A DNA stretch of 64,000 nt from a virus. Under the pieces are notes generated by a model. That model made no database searches. It saw nothing but the letters and a program-made list of their open reading frames with translations, and was not told where the DNA came from. Shown one piece after another: positions 16,461 through 25,008 of this stretch (the stretch's first letter is position 1; each line of letters opens with the position of its first letter). Location of the stretch: IMG/VR virus record IMGVR_UViG_3300023174_000068, positions 62,001-126,000 of that record, one strand, 5' to 3'. Both the position numbers and the translations under genes were made by a program.

Positions 16461-16961
16461 CTACAACTGGTCTTCTAGTGAGGGTCTTGTTTTTTTAATC
16501 AGTTCTAATCTAACTTTCATTAAAATTTTACCTAAATTATTCTCACCACTGTTGCCGCATTTTAGGCAATTACAATTTCCCCAAAAATTATCATGCCACC
16601 AGTTTTCTTCGACTAGTTCAAAACCACCAGTGTCAATTAGTTGTTGGGCTAAAGATTCATCAGAGAACTTTTGTGTTATTGCTAAATTCATAAAATCTAA
16701 TTTTTTTTCACCCCAATCTGTTCGGAGTTTGACTCTTTGTCCTATTTTTTTAACATCTTGGGCTAGTGGAATTTTTGAAATAAGTTCTCGTAAATCCGGA
16801 GCAGTGTAGTATTTTCCATCTATAAATTGCAGGGTGTTTACTTTTAGGGCAACATAGAAGTGCTCTACAGATGGGTAAATGATTCCTTGGTGTTCTATTT
16901 TACACGGGTAGAAATTAGAAAGAAAGTAATATCGACCTTGAAATTTCGTTATCTTTGACAT
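16461..16961 (-). CDS. NADAR-family protein (YbiA/RibX-like)
   Basis: The hallmarks are YYFLSNFYPC near the N-terminus, YPSVEHFYVALK and WWHDNFWGNCNCLKCG, then NNLGKILMKVR at the end. NADAR proteins are N-glycosidases acting on riboflavin intermediates or ADP-ribosyl groups and are frequent in NAD/ADP-ribose conflict systems. The start at 16961 (MSKITKFQG) is preferred over 17033 because the upstream codons lie in the tmRNA terminator and an AATATATAAT promoter-like element. Its position next to the tmRNA gene and the isochorismatase-like gene elsewhere suggest a role in NAD-linked host conflict (inference). Confidence 0.85.
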   Translation of the reverse strand: MSKITKFQGRYYFLSNFYPCKIEHQGIIYPSVEHFYVALKVNTLQFIDGKYYTAPDLRELISKIPLAQDVKKIGQRVKLRTDWGEKKLDFMNLAITQKFSDESLAQQLIDTGGFELVEENWWHDNFWGNCNCLKCGNSGENNLGKILMKVRLELIKKTRPSLEDQL

Positions 16962-16984
16962 ATAGATTATATATTGTAAAAAGT

Positions 16985-17009
16985 AAAAGTCCACTCTAAG
17001 TGGACTTTT
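16985..17009 (-). terminator. Rho-independent terminator of the tmRNA gene
   Basis: Perfect hairpin AAAAGTCCACT / AGTGGACTTTT with a 3-nt loop, beginning 4 nt after the CCA end of the tmRNA. Confidence 0.9.
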
Positions 17010-17013
17010 CAAT

Positions 17014-17380
17014 TGGTGGAGATGACGTTGCACTGCCCAACGTGTCTTCTTTAGTTGATAATAACTATTCGTTCACAAGCTTAGTCACTTTTTCTAAAGT
17101 GGCAAAATAGATGGTTTTTTTGAAAAAACTTCTAAAAACTAACAAAAACCGGTTCCAAATTTACTGTCTGGTTCAGTTGTAGATTTTTTACAATTAAGCA
17201 AATTGTAGCTCTTCTACTTTGAGCAGGTTGTTTTGTAGGGCCGCTACTAAATCTTCACGAGTTCCTACTTGATTTGTGTTGCCATTTACGACAGTGTTAT
17301 CTAATTTATTAGTCGGATATTTAACAAGCCGACACTTGCATAAAAACCACCACACTACGAATCTATTCTATGACATCCCC
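17014..17380 (-). ncRNA. ssrA: tmRNA (transfer-messenger RNA)
   Basis: Reading the minus strand, the 5' end GGGGATG (17380-17374) pairs with CATCTCC (17024-17018) in a 7-bp acceptor stem followed by A-CCA. The pairing contains G3-U70, the alanine identity element. The 3' third has GTGACTAAGCTTGTGAA, matching the conserved GACTAAGCATGTAG of bacterial tmRNA. The total of 367 nt is normal. An open tag frame runs from GTA at 17289 to TAA at 17194 (31 codons, ending ELQFA), preceded by ACTGTC like the E. coli TAGTC before the resume codon. Odd points: the tag is about three times the usual length, and the T-arm loop is GGCAGTG rather than TTCRANY. The upstream element GATATATAAATT could be a phage promoter. 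Confidence 0.88.
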
Positions 17381-17428
17381 AAATGTGTTTCAATTTATAT
17401 ATCATATATTACAAACCAAAAAAAGTTG

Positions 17429-17983
17429 TTAAAAAGGAAGTCTGCTAGAATTGCTTTCATCACCTATATAGAATTCAAAAACAAGAACCCCGGTAGAAGC
17501 ACTTTGCCAAATATCAAAATCACACTCGTATTCAGATAGAACATCTTTTTTAAGTTTGTTAGCCACATCTAAAGCCGAAATAACGGCTTTAAGCGTTGTC
17601 GTTTTTGGCAAATGGCATTCTATAATAATTTCTTCGTGTTTTTTTGATGTCACTCTGACGTCTTTTAATCCGGCGTTTCTAAACATTTGTCTAAGTAGTG
17701 AGTGTAGGTTTTCTAAATCGTCTTTGTCATCTTCTTCGTAATCTGAGTAATCGTCGTAATCGTTATCTGAATTAAACTTAGGATTGGAAGATTTACCTAA
17801 TTTCTCAAAATCGCTCTCATCATACCAATCATCGTAGTAACCATAATCTTTTGTAGAATCGTCTTCATAATCATACCCACCTTTGTCATTTTGGTTATTA
17901 GCAGGTAGATCATCGTTTAAGTGACTCAGGTCATCTTTTCGAATAGCCTCTTTAATAAATGTATTAAATTGTTTAATTTTCAT
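17429..17983 (-). CDS. Putative internal head protein
   Basis: The N-terminus MKIKQFNTFIKEAIRK is the closest match in the window to the T4 capsid-targeting sequence, with a predicted prohead-protease site IKE|A. Residues 25-95 are acidic and Tyr/Asp rich, and residues 95-184 look folded (LRQMFRNAGLKDVRV then HEEIIIECHLP). No enzymatic motif is recognised. It follows the metallopeptidase gene with a 1-nt overlap. Confidence 0.6.
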   Translation of the reverse strand: MKIKQFNTFIKEAIRKDDLSHLNDDLPANNQNDKGGYDYEDDSTKDYGYYDDWYDESDFEKLGKSSNPKFNSDNDYDDYSDYEEDDKDDLENLHSLLRQMFRNAGLKDVRVTSKKHEEIIIECHLPKTTTLKAVISALDVANKLKKDVLSEYECDFDIWQSASTGVLVFEFYIGDESNSSRLPF

Positions 17984-19473
17984 TATTTTAATTCTATTTT
18001 AAGGTATGTTTTGTCGAATGAACAAGCATCTGACAATTTATATTTTGTTAAAATATCCTGGATATTAGCAATACCCATATATACATAATCTAAATTTGGT
18101 TCTTCTAAGTCTATTCTAATAAAAACTTTATCCAACTCACCAATCACTTTTACTTCAAGCACCGATTTACTCTTTTTTATTTCGCTGATTAAGTCTTTAT
18201 ATTTAGCTAAAATCTCTTGATTAAAACCTACTTTTCTAACGGTAGGTAATGAGTCCCAATCTACTTTGGTTGAAGCTATGGCTAACTTTTCTAAGAATGT
18301 TATATTTATCATCTCAGAATTTCTGTGTTCGTTATAATATCCAACTGATATGTTAGTGCATTCGGCAATATCGTCCATAAAAGACGCCGAATCAGTGTAG
18401 ACTCCGGTAGTATCAAGTGACAAACTGACTCCACCTTTTGAGAATTCTTTAGCCAGAGCTTGTCCAAACTCGTTAGAACAGCACTGTCTACCTAATTGAT
18501 GTGTGATAACCGAAGTAGTTCTCCTTCTATCAAAAGAAACGCATCTTTTAATATTCTGTAGGTAATCAACGCTGGTAAAAATACCAGAAAGAGCATTTGA
18601 GCCAATTCCTCCTCTTTCTTCGCCTATAAAAAAGTAATATAAACCTGGGACATTATTTGCAATCATATATAACATAACCGTTGTGCCAGCTTTGTCGTCT
18701 GCTCCAAGTATTGACTTACCATCTGTATGTATGATTTCATCACCAGATCCAGTTTTTATAAGCCTAAAAGAATATCCTTCTTCGCTAACTCTACCTCTGA
18801 CAGATAGTAAGTTTATATCAACTTGCTCTCTATCTGCTGTATCTAAGTGACAGGTAAACATAGTTTGTGGATTACTCGGACCAACTATCTTGTAGTAATT
18901 TCCAATTTCATCTCTTTTAAGATCACTTGGTAAAAACTGCAACACCTCTTTTTCATGTCTACAATCTGGAAAGTGTGGGTATGTTTTTGTAGTAAGTGAT
19001 ATAAATGTTCTACGAACATCTTTTGGTGTAAAAGAGAAATTTGGAACTTCAATTTTTTCAGACTTTATTTGTTCACCAGAGTCTCCTTCATATGCGAGTT
19101 CATTGTACAGTGTGATAAAATCTCTTATATCTGCTTCGGTAAATAGGCTTGGCCAGTAGTATCTTAAAAATTTTCCAATTTTCATATCATATTTTTTGTC
19201 TTCTACAGTCACTAAAAAGCAAAAAGGTTTAGTCGACACATCAACGTAAGAAATTCCAAGTCCATTAAAATATTTAGAAGTAGGTTCACCCAGCCACATC
19301 ATTTCAAAGGCTAAGTATTCATTATTTTCTTCCATTGTAATAAGAATTTCTTCTAATTTTTTAGAATATACAATTCTTGGTGGTATCCCTTTGCCGAAGC
19401 CAAAGTTTTTGTCATTAGGGGCGATAGATTGTGTTGCTGATTCGAAAAATTGTCCGAACTTAAATAATTTCAT
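17983..19473 (-). CDS. Zinc metallopeptidase (M20/M28/M42-like), putatively packaged
   Basis: Metal ligands are visible in order: TCHLDTAD (His and Asp), ILGADDKAG (bridging Asp), FIGEERGGIGS (catalytic and ligand Glu), CVSFDRRR (Asp) and SVGYYNEHRNSE (last His). This is the di-zinc exopeptidase/aminopeptidase pattern. The enzyme core starts at about residue 170. The first 160 residues are extra and begin with MKLFKFGQFFESATQS, the capsid-targeting-like segment. Packaging of an active peptidase into the head, to be injected with DNA, is a testable inference. It is 16 nt downstream of the NFACT-R gene. Confidence 0.75.
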   Translation of the reverse strand: MKLFKFGQFFESATQSIAPNDKNFGFGKGIPPRIVYSKKLEEILITMEENNEYLAFEMMWLGEPTSKYFNGLGISYVDVSTKPFCFLVTVEDKKYDMKIGKFLRYYWPSLFTEADIRDFITLYNELAYEGDSGEQIKSEKIEVPNFSFTPKDVRRTFISLTTKTYPHFPDCRHEKEVLQFLPSDLKRDEIGNYYKIVGPSNPQTMFTCHLDTADREQVDINLLSVRGRVSEEGYSFRLIKTGSGDEIIHTDGKSILGADDKAGTTVMLYMIANNVPGLYYFFIGEERGGIGSNALSGIFTSVDYLQNIKRCVSFDRRRTTSVITHQLGRQCCSNEFGQALAKEFSKGGVSLSLDTTGVYTDSASFMDDIAECTNISVGYYNEHRNSEMINITFLEKLAIASTKVDWDSLPTVRKVGFNQEILAKYKDLISEIKKSKSVLEVKVIGELDKVFIRIDLEEPNLDYVYMGIANIQDILTKYKLSDACSFDKTYLKIELK

Positions 19474-19489
19474 AGAGTATATATTAAAT

Positions 19490-20065
19490 TTAAATATAGA
19501 TTATATTTCTGTTGATAGTGTCTATGAAAGCCCTGCCTGTTGCGGGTTTATTACTTTCAATAAAATCAACATCTTCATCGTTTAATGATTTGTTAGATAA
19601 TTCTCTTATTTTTGTCAAAATTTCCTGGTTTGGTGTAGTTGAAACATTTTTAGAATAACACCACACTATTGGGGTGTTTGATTGACTTTTTGCTTTACTA
19701 TTTTTCTTAGCAATTTCTGCCGCTCTTTTTAACACAAACTCTGGTATTATGTCATCTTTTAGTGCCTTAACAAGAACGTGGCTACCAGGAAATCCAGCGG
19801 CATGCAACCAAATATCTTTTTCACTGGGGTAGACACCACCTATTGGGTTAGCATTAGTGCCACAAAATTTTGACGTTAGAAAGTGATTTGATTCTTTGTT
19901 TCTACCCCAATAAACATCATAGATGTTATTTGGATTAAATTCGTCTACAATTTTTTGATGTTTAATATCAACGTTATTTTTTTGTAATTCTTTTAACTGA
20001 ATTGATATTAAATTTTCTAAAACTTGGTTTTTTGAAAAGTTATGAAACTTCTTTATTTTTTTCAT
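19490..20065 (-). CDS. Stand-alone NFACT-R (DUF814) protein
   Basis: VYWGRNKESNHFLTSKF, DIWLHAAGFPGSHVLVKA, VLKRAAEIAKKNSKAKS and IVWCYSKNVS reproduce the NFACT-R domain of RqcH/NEMF/Tae2. There it contacts tRNA/rRNA on stalled 50S subunits. Full-length RqcH has three further domains that are absent here. The N-terminus MKKIKKFHNF is the capsid-targeting-like segment, with VLE|N as a possible cleavage site. A role in ribosome quality control during infection is inferred from the domain. The proximity of the tmRNA gene fits. Confidence 0.78.
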   Translation of the reverse strand: MKKIKKFHNFSKNQVLENLISIQLKELQKNNVDIKHQKIVDEFNPNNIYDVYWGRNKESNHFLTSKFCGTNANPIGGVYPSEKDIWLHAAGFPGSHVLVKALKDDIIPEFVLKRAAEIAKKNSKAKSQSNTPIVWCYSKNVSTTPNQEILTKIRELSNKSLNDEDVDFIESNKPATGRAFIDTINRNIIYI

Positions 20066-20092
20066 AGATTATATATTAAATTATTTAAAAAC

Positions 20093-20120
20093 AAAAAAGA
20101 CCCATTAATGGGTCTTTTTT
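20093..20120 (-). terminator. Terminator after the major capsid gene
   Basis: A symmetrical hairpin (AAAAAAGACCC / GGGTCTTTTTT, loop ATTAAT) lies 23 nt past the capsid gene stop. It separates the very highly expressed capsid transcript from the NFACT-R gene, which has its own TTAATATATAA element. Confidence 0.9.
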
Positions 20121-20143
20121 GTAAGTTTTAAGTAGTAGAACTA

Positions 20144-21841
20144 TTAGTTCAAGTACTGACCAGCGTCAGTAACTTGGATAGTCATAAACTGTTTTTGTGG
20201 GAACCAACCAACTTCTGTTACAGCATATCTTGATCTCAATAACATTCTTGGAGCAAATGTAGCTTCAGAGATGATAGAGATTGATTGTGCCATCAAGTAA
20301 GGAACGAAGATGATACCTGGTTGATCAGGATTGTTCTTTCTTCCTAAAACGATTCTGTTGTCGTTATATCTCATATAAGGGTCAACGTAGATAGAAATAT
20401 CACCGATTGAACCTACTGGGTATAATTGACCAGAAGCATTCATTTTTGATTTAACAGGGTTAATAGTATATCCAGCGATATCAGAAAGAGCAGCAGCAAG
20501 ACCTCCATTTGTGATAAGGTATTGAGCAGGACCTACACGACCTTCAGTAGCGATGAAGTTAGAAGCGTGAACAATCTTAGTGATAAGTTTTCTCTGAACC
20601 GCGTGAGTTGTTTCACCACCAACCGCAGATACATAAGTTGTATCTAAGTCGAAGATAGGATTACCAGAACCATTTAATGGAGCTGATGTTCTGTTCAAAG
20701 TTCCTAATTCGAAGATTTTAGCAACGATTTGTTTTGAAATTGTTTGAGACAATTCGTTAACAAGAATAGATTCCATTTTTTGAACGATATCCATACCTGT
20801 GTTAGCTTTAATATCTTCGATTTCGGTTCTTCTAAGTGCTGAAGATACTTCGATAGTACCAACTGCTACAGTTTTAGAAGAAATTTTAGGACCGATAACT
20901 CCAGCATAGCTGTCATCATCCATACCTCTATCCATTGGATACTGTCCGTTAAATCCTGAACCATACTGAGCCCAGTTAGCAGAGAATCCAGGGATGTGGT
21001 CTTCAAGAGCCGAAACTAAATCAACTGATGGACTTTGACCACTCAATGATACACCACAAATTGATGTAATTTGAGAAACCATAGAAGCAACTGAAGTAAA
21101 GGTGTTTCTAGTTTGGTCGAAAGCGAAAACAGATCCAGCAGAACCAACTGCAGTGTGAGCAGTGTTGAACTGTCTGAAAGCTCTAAACATTGGGAATCCG
21201 TCGATTCTTGAGAATCCTAAAAACTCAACGATACCTTGTTTAGATGCGGTCGCGTTTAGGGTTTGTGAAATAGTAGCACCCAATCCTGTAACACCAGTCG
21301 TGTTAATTGAATAATAGAATGGTCCATTTTGTAAACCTCCTGTTGATTGGTTGATAGAAGCACCACTACCAGTCAACATTGCAGATTTAATAGCACTGAT
21401 GTTTGTAGCATTCAATTTGAATACTTGTGGTCTTTCATCTGCGTTACCATCTCTTGTATCATCATAACGGAAGTCGATGAAAAGAAGGTCGATTTTCGGA
21501 CCTGGTGTTGGTTTAACAGCAACAAGGTCAAGACCGATTGTTTGAGCTGCAATTTTCATCGCAACTGGAAGTAGGTTTTGACCTACATCACCCGAACCAG
21601 CAGCTCCGGTCCAGTTAGCACCTTGAATGGTACCTGTTGGGTTATTAAGACCAACTACAGGGTTAAGGACAGCACCCATACCTGTAACGTTAGAAGCGTT
21701 TACATAAGCATTCTCGTTGATTGAGTGGAACTCAGCATATTCTGACATCCATTCTACTCTATCACCTTCAACTCCCATGTTTTCCAAAACTGGAGACCAC
21801 TTCTTAATAGCTTTTTGTTTGTCTATTCTAATGTGTGACAT
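20144..21841 (-). CDS. Major capsid protein (gp23-like)
   Basis: This 565-residue protein (T4 gp23 has 521) starts with IKKWSPVLENMGV like the T4 NKWKPLLEGEGL. It carries SSALRRTEIEDIKANTGMDI and the C-terminal PRMLLRSRYAVTEVGWFP block typical of gp23. A prohead-protease site is apparent at I41-N-E43, followed by NAYVNASNVTG, equivalent to the mature T4 N-terminus region. This gives an internal example of the IxE cleavage rule in this phage. Codon use is smoother and less AT-rich than in neighbouring genes, as expected for the most abundant protein. Confidence 0.95.
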   Translation of the reverse strand: MSHIRIDKQKAIKKWSPVLENMGVEGDRVEWMSEYAEFHSINENAYVNASNVTGMGAVLNPVVGLNNPTGTIQGANWTGAAGSGDVGQNLLPVAMKIAAQTIGLDLVAVKPTPGPKIDLLFIDFRYDDTRDGNADERPQVFKLNATNISAIKSAMLTGSGASINQSTGGLQNGPFYYSINTTGVTGLGATISQTLNATASKQGIVEFLGFSRIDGFPMFRAFRQFNTAHTAVGSAGSVFAFDQTRNTFTSVASMVSQITSICGVSLSGQSPSVDLVSALEDHIPGFSANWAQYGSGFNGQYPMDRGMDDDSYAGVIGPKISSKTVAVGTIEVSSALRRTEIEDIKANTGMDIVQKMESILVNELSQTISKQIVAKIFELGTLNRTSAPLNGSGNPIFDLDTTYVSAVGGETTHAVQRKLITKIVHASNFIATEGRVGPAQYLITNGGLAAALSDIAGYTINPVKSKMNASGQLYPVGSIGDISIYVDPYMRYNDNRIVLGRKNNPDQPGIIFVPYLMAQSISIISEATFAPRMLLRSRYAVTEVGWFPQKQFMTIQVTDAGQYLN

Positions 21842-21894
21842 AATTTTTTTTATTTTTTTTTATTATCTATAGAAGCCCAATTGAGACTTTTAGA

Positions 21895-23988
21895 TTAAAT
21901 GTTTTTGAATCTTTCTAAGATAGCCTTAGCTTCTCCGTCTGAAATTTTATCCTCTTGGATTAACATTTCATGAGAAACTAATTGTTTCGTATAAGATTCA
22001 TTTTTTTTGAGATTTCTAGTAGACCAGAAATGCTCAACTTGTGATTCAGTCATTAGGACTTCAGCAGGATACAATCTAGCCTGTGAAAGGATAGATTTTT
22101 TGCTTGAGTCTGTTAACTGTTCCCAGATTGGCTTAATGTTTTCAGGCATCAATCTGATAACTCTTTCTTCAAGAGATTCATTTTTAGTTGACAGTGCTTC
22201 TGCGATTAGAGTTAGAACTTCTTTCTGAGAGAAATAGCTTCTTTCGTTTATGTGAAGTTTAACAGATTCTTGTTCTTCGTCAGATAGTGCGTAGAAACTG
22301 TCTACTTGTGACTTGTTTAAGAACTTCAAGAAGTTCAAATCAGTCGATTCAGAAACTTTTCGTTTTTTAGCTTCTTCAATAAGTTTATTTATAGATTCTG
22401 ATAATTCAGAATCGTCTTTTCCGGATACGTTATAATCATTTTCTTTTTCTTCCTCTTTTTCTTCCTCTTTTTCTTTATTATTCCAAGCTTCTTTGTTTTT
22501 TGAAGGAATTCCATTATATTCTTTTTCTTCCTCTTTTTCTTCTTCTTTTTCTTTTTCTTCTTCTACGTTTTCAAAACCAACAGCTGATAAAGAAGGAAAC
22601 TCATGTGCCATTCCGCCATTTTCGAAAAGTCTTTCACTATTAGAATTTAACTTTTCAACAATCATACCTTGATAAGAGATTGATTTATCAAGATTTTCAG
22701 CGATATATTCAGAATAAGCGATGTTATCATCTAAATGCTCTGCGATATACTCGGAGTAAGCGATATTGCCTTCAACGTGTTCTGCTAAGTATTCAGAGTA
22801 AGCAATTGAATTATCAAGGTGTTCTGCGATATATTCAGAATAAGCAATGTTTTTGTCTAAGTTTTCAGCAATATATTCAGAATAAGCAATATTTTTGTCT
22901 AAGTTTTCAGCGATATACTCAGAGTAAGCAATGTTTTTGTCTAAGTTCTCTGCTAAGTATTCAGAATAAGAGATGTTTTTGTCTAAGTTTTCAGCGATGT
23001 ACTCAGAATAAGAAATGTTTTTGTCTAAGTTTTCTGCTAAGTATTCAGAATACTCGATATTTTTGTCTAAGTTCTCTGCAACATATTCAGCGTAATTGAT
23101 GGCTTTTTCAAGATTTTCTGCTAAATAATCATTGTGTTTAACTAACTTTTCTGTAGTAGACTTAAGAGACTTGTTCTCGTTAACAACAACTTGGATTTTT
23201 TCAGCTAAGTAGTCTAAATATTTTACAACTTGTGAGTTAGTGTTGTTTAATTCTTCATAGTATTCTAACAACTGTTCCATTTTTTTAGGTGTTAGATTAC
23301 CTTTTGATAAAGCAGTTTTAACTTCTTTTTTAGTTGAAGCTAATTCGTTAACTAAATACTGCGAATAATCAGTCAACTGTTTTTTGGTGACAAAATCGTT
23401 TGTGTTCATATTAAATAATTCATTTATTTTTGACTCGTCGGACATTTCATATATCCTAAAGTTGGTATTTTCTCTGAATCCCAAAGATTCATTAAGTGGT
23501 TTAACGGTCATTTTAGCTGAAGCAAATCCTGGATCAGCCACTATATCATAAGTAAATAATTTTTTCAGAGACACTGAACCATCAGATTCTGTCACACCGG
23601 CGGCTCTTGACGATACGAAAACAGGACATCCATCATCAACTAACGCTCTGGCTTCTCTACCCCAATAAGTAGTAAGTAATCTAATCTCGCCCTCTACTTT
23701 ATTGGCTTCTTTGACGTAATTAACTTTTTCGATTATGTGAGAAGCTCTAGCCAAAGAGGTATCAAAAACATCTGGGTGATCAAATTCTCCATAAACAGCA
23801 CCTAAAGTGCTCATTCTTTCCTTTAACTCTTCAAGAGCAGGTATGAATTTATCAGCAGTGTAGATTCTCTCATTCCTGTTCTTAATCCCAAATTCAGTGA
23901 AAGTTCCACCTAAAACGTATTCTTTTTTTGAGGAATTTTCTCTGATAAGAGATGATGTTGAGTTTTCAACTATTAAAACTGGTTTCAT
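21895..23988 (-). CDS. Prohead protease fused to scaffold protein (gp21-gp22-like)
   Basis: Residues 1-175 form the prohead maturation protease. The catalytic His lies in VYGEFDHPD, the Ser in VFVSSRAAG, and an Asp-containing DIVADPGFASA follows. From about residue 220 the protein becomes a scaffold: helical, with eleven 14-residue repeats of the type NIAYSEYIAENLDK, then a KEKEEE-rich linker and a helical C-terminus containing many IPENI/ILSQARLYP-like segments. In T4 these are two genes (21 and 22). It is transcribed toward the capsid gene, 53 nt away. Confidence 0.85.
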   Translation of the reverse strand: MKPVLIVENSTSSLIRENSSKKEYVLGGTFTEFGIKNRNERIYTADKFIPALEELKERMSTLGAVYGEFDHPDVFDTSLARASHIIEKVNYVKEANKVEGEIRLLTTYWGREARALVDDGCPVFVSSRAAGVTESDGSVSLKKLFTYDIVADPGFASAKMTVKPLNESLGFRENTNFRIYEMSDESKINELFNMNTNDFVTKKQLTDYSQYLVNELASTKKEVKTALSKGNLTPKKMEQLLEYYEELNNTNSQVVKYLDYLAEKIQVVVNENKSLKSTTEKLVKHNDYLAENLEKAINYAEYVAENLDKNIEYSEYLAENLDKNISYSEYIAENLDKNISYSEYLAENLDKNIAYSEYIAENLDKNIAYSEYIAENLDKNIAYSEYIAEHLDNSIAYSEYLAEHVEGNIAYSEYIAEHLDDNIAYSEYIAENLDKSISYQGMIVEKLNSNSERLFENGGMAHEFPSLSAVGFENVEEEKEKEEEKEEEKEYNGIPSKNKEAWNNKEKEEEKEEEKENDYNVSGKDDSELSESINKLIEEAKKRKVSESTDLNFLKFLNKSQVDSFYALSDEEQESVKLHINERSYFSQKEVLTLIAEALSTKNESLEERVIRLMPENIKPIWEQLTDSSKKSILSQARLYPAEVLMTESQVEHFWSTRNLKKNESYTKQLVSHEMLIQEDKISDGEAKAILERFKNI
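22680..23145 (-). repeat. 42-nt tandem repeats encoding a 14-residue scaffold repeat
   Basis: About ten good and two degenerate copies of a unit encoding N-I-x-Y-S-E-Y-[IL]-A-E-N-L-D-K. Fourteen residues equal two heptads, consistent with a long coiled coil. Copies differ mainly at synonymous sites, so they are not all recent. Confidence 0.9.
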
Positions 23989-24161
23989 TTAAAATAATTA
24001 TTTTTGTGGTTTGATATTATATATTGATATATACTGGGCCTTATTTTACAGAGGTGGATTTTTTATAGCAAACGAAAACCCTTATTGTCATAAAGTTCTA
24101 CTTAACATTAGATAAGAAAGATTTGAAAATTTTATAAATAAAAAAAATTACTGGATTTTTT

Positions 24162-24551
24162 ATGATTTTAACCAGAGAGATAGAGGTAAGAATAACTGAG
24201 TCAAATTTTTCCTATTATGAGGACTTAGGTTATGAAGTGTTCATCGGTGAAGAACTGGTCATACCTACCGAATTATTATCAAAGGGTTCTCATTATAGAA
24301 TAATATGTAAGTGTGATACCTGTGGTATTCAAAAAGAGGTGATTTTTAAGAATTACATTAAATATAACAATAACTGGGGTGAATATTTTTGCAGAAAGTG
24401 TTCGGAACATAAAAGAAAAAAAACACTCAGAAAAAACTTAGGCGTAGATTATCCTATACAAAATGAAAAGGTAATGGATAAAATGAAAAAAACTATGGTC
24501 AATAAATATGGTGTTGATAATATCTCTAAACGAGAAGAAAAGAATGAATGA
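24162..24551 (+). CDS. Truncated homing-endonuclease-like protein
   Basis: LVIPTELLSKGSHYRI and CKCDTCG, with a second pair CRKCSEHKRKK, form a zinc-finger-like DNA-binding module. It is followed by the repeat type NLGVDYPIQNEKV / NKYGVDNISKRE seen at the start of long phage homing endonucleases. The protein stops at 129 residues in a TGAATGAATGAATGA run without any nuclease domain. It is therefore probably a decayed remnant, inserted between the prohead-protease and portal genes, and it shares its N-terminal module with the ORF at 1-172. Confidence 0.6.
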   Translation: MILTREIEVRITESNFSYYEDLGYEVFIGEELVIPTELLSKGSHYRIICKCDTCGIQKEVIFKNYIKYNNNWGEYFCRKCSEHKRKKTLRKNLGVDYPIQNEKVMDKMKKTMVNKYGVDNISKREEKNE

Positions 24552-24564
24552 ATGAATTTTGAAT

Positions 24565-25008
24565 ATGCAAAGAGAAATCGAATTTGATGTGGATTGTTTC
24601 GATTTAAAACTCGAAAATTATCAATTGTTCTTATCAAAGTTTGACGAATGGGTCAATGCCAAAAGAGAAATAAATTTAAACTTTATACTAAAACCCGAGA
24701 AAAAATTAGAATTTGAAGTCGAGTTAGATAATAGTTCTTCTGTTTATCATGTTGGTTTCTATGAAAACCCACTTTATACAAACACTGTTCTATTACAAAA
24801 ATCAGCAGCTGTGATATCTAGTTTTAAGTTTATACTAAACAATAATTCAATAGAATCTCTAGTATTGAAATTAAATCCATTAACCACTAATTGGGGTAAA
24901 GTTCTAAGCGATATGGTAACATCATTAAACAAACCAAAACTTCAACAACAAATAGCAGACGGACAAGTAATCAACTTTTATTTTTTAATAAATAAAAGTG
25001 GCACATGA
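24565..25008 (+). CDS. Unknown protein, 147 residues
   Basis: Start taken at ATG 24565 (MQREIEFDVDCFDLKLENY); an in-frame TTG two codons earlier is less likely. The protein is beta-rich, with EINLNFILKPEKKLEFEVEL and INFYFLINKSGT at the end. No family is recognised. It overlaps the next gene by 4 nt (ATGA), indicating coupled translation. The pair runs opposite to the flanking head genes. Confidence 0.5.
   Translation: MQREIEFDVDCFDLKLENYQLFLSKFDEWVNAKREINLNFILKPEKKLEFEVELDNSSSVYHVGFYENPLYTNTVLLQKSAAVISSFKFILNNNSIESLVLKLNPLTTNWGKVLSDMVTSLNKPKLQQQIADGQVINFYFLINKSGT

Noticed and set aside
17276-17539. 87-codon plus-strand ORF
   Set aside because: It lies antisense across the tmRNA 5' part and its promoter region and has no recognisable features.
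22680-23099. 139-codon plus-strand ORF rich in Cys, Gln and Arg
   Set aside because: Antisense shadow of the 42-nt scaffold repeats; no start context or homology.
24001-24161. Possible small RNA or gene in the 170-nt gap before 24162
   Set aside because: Only AT-rich sequence with TATATATTG-type promoter-like elements; no open frame or stable structure.
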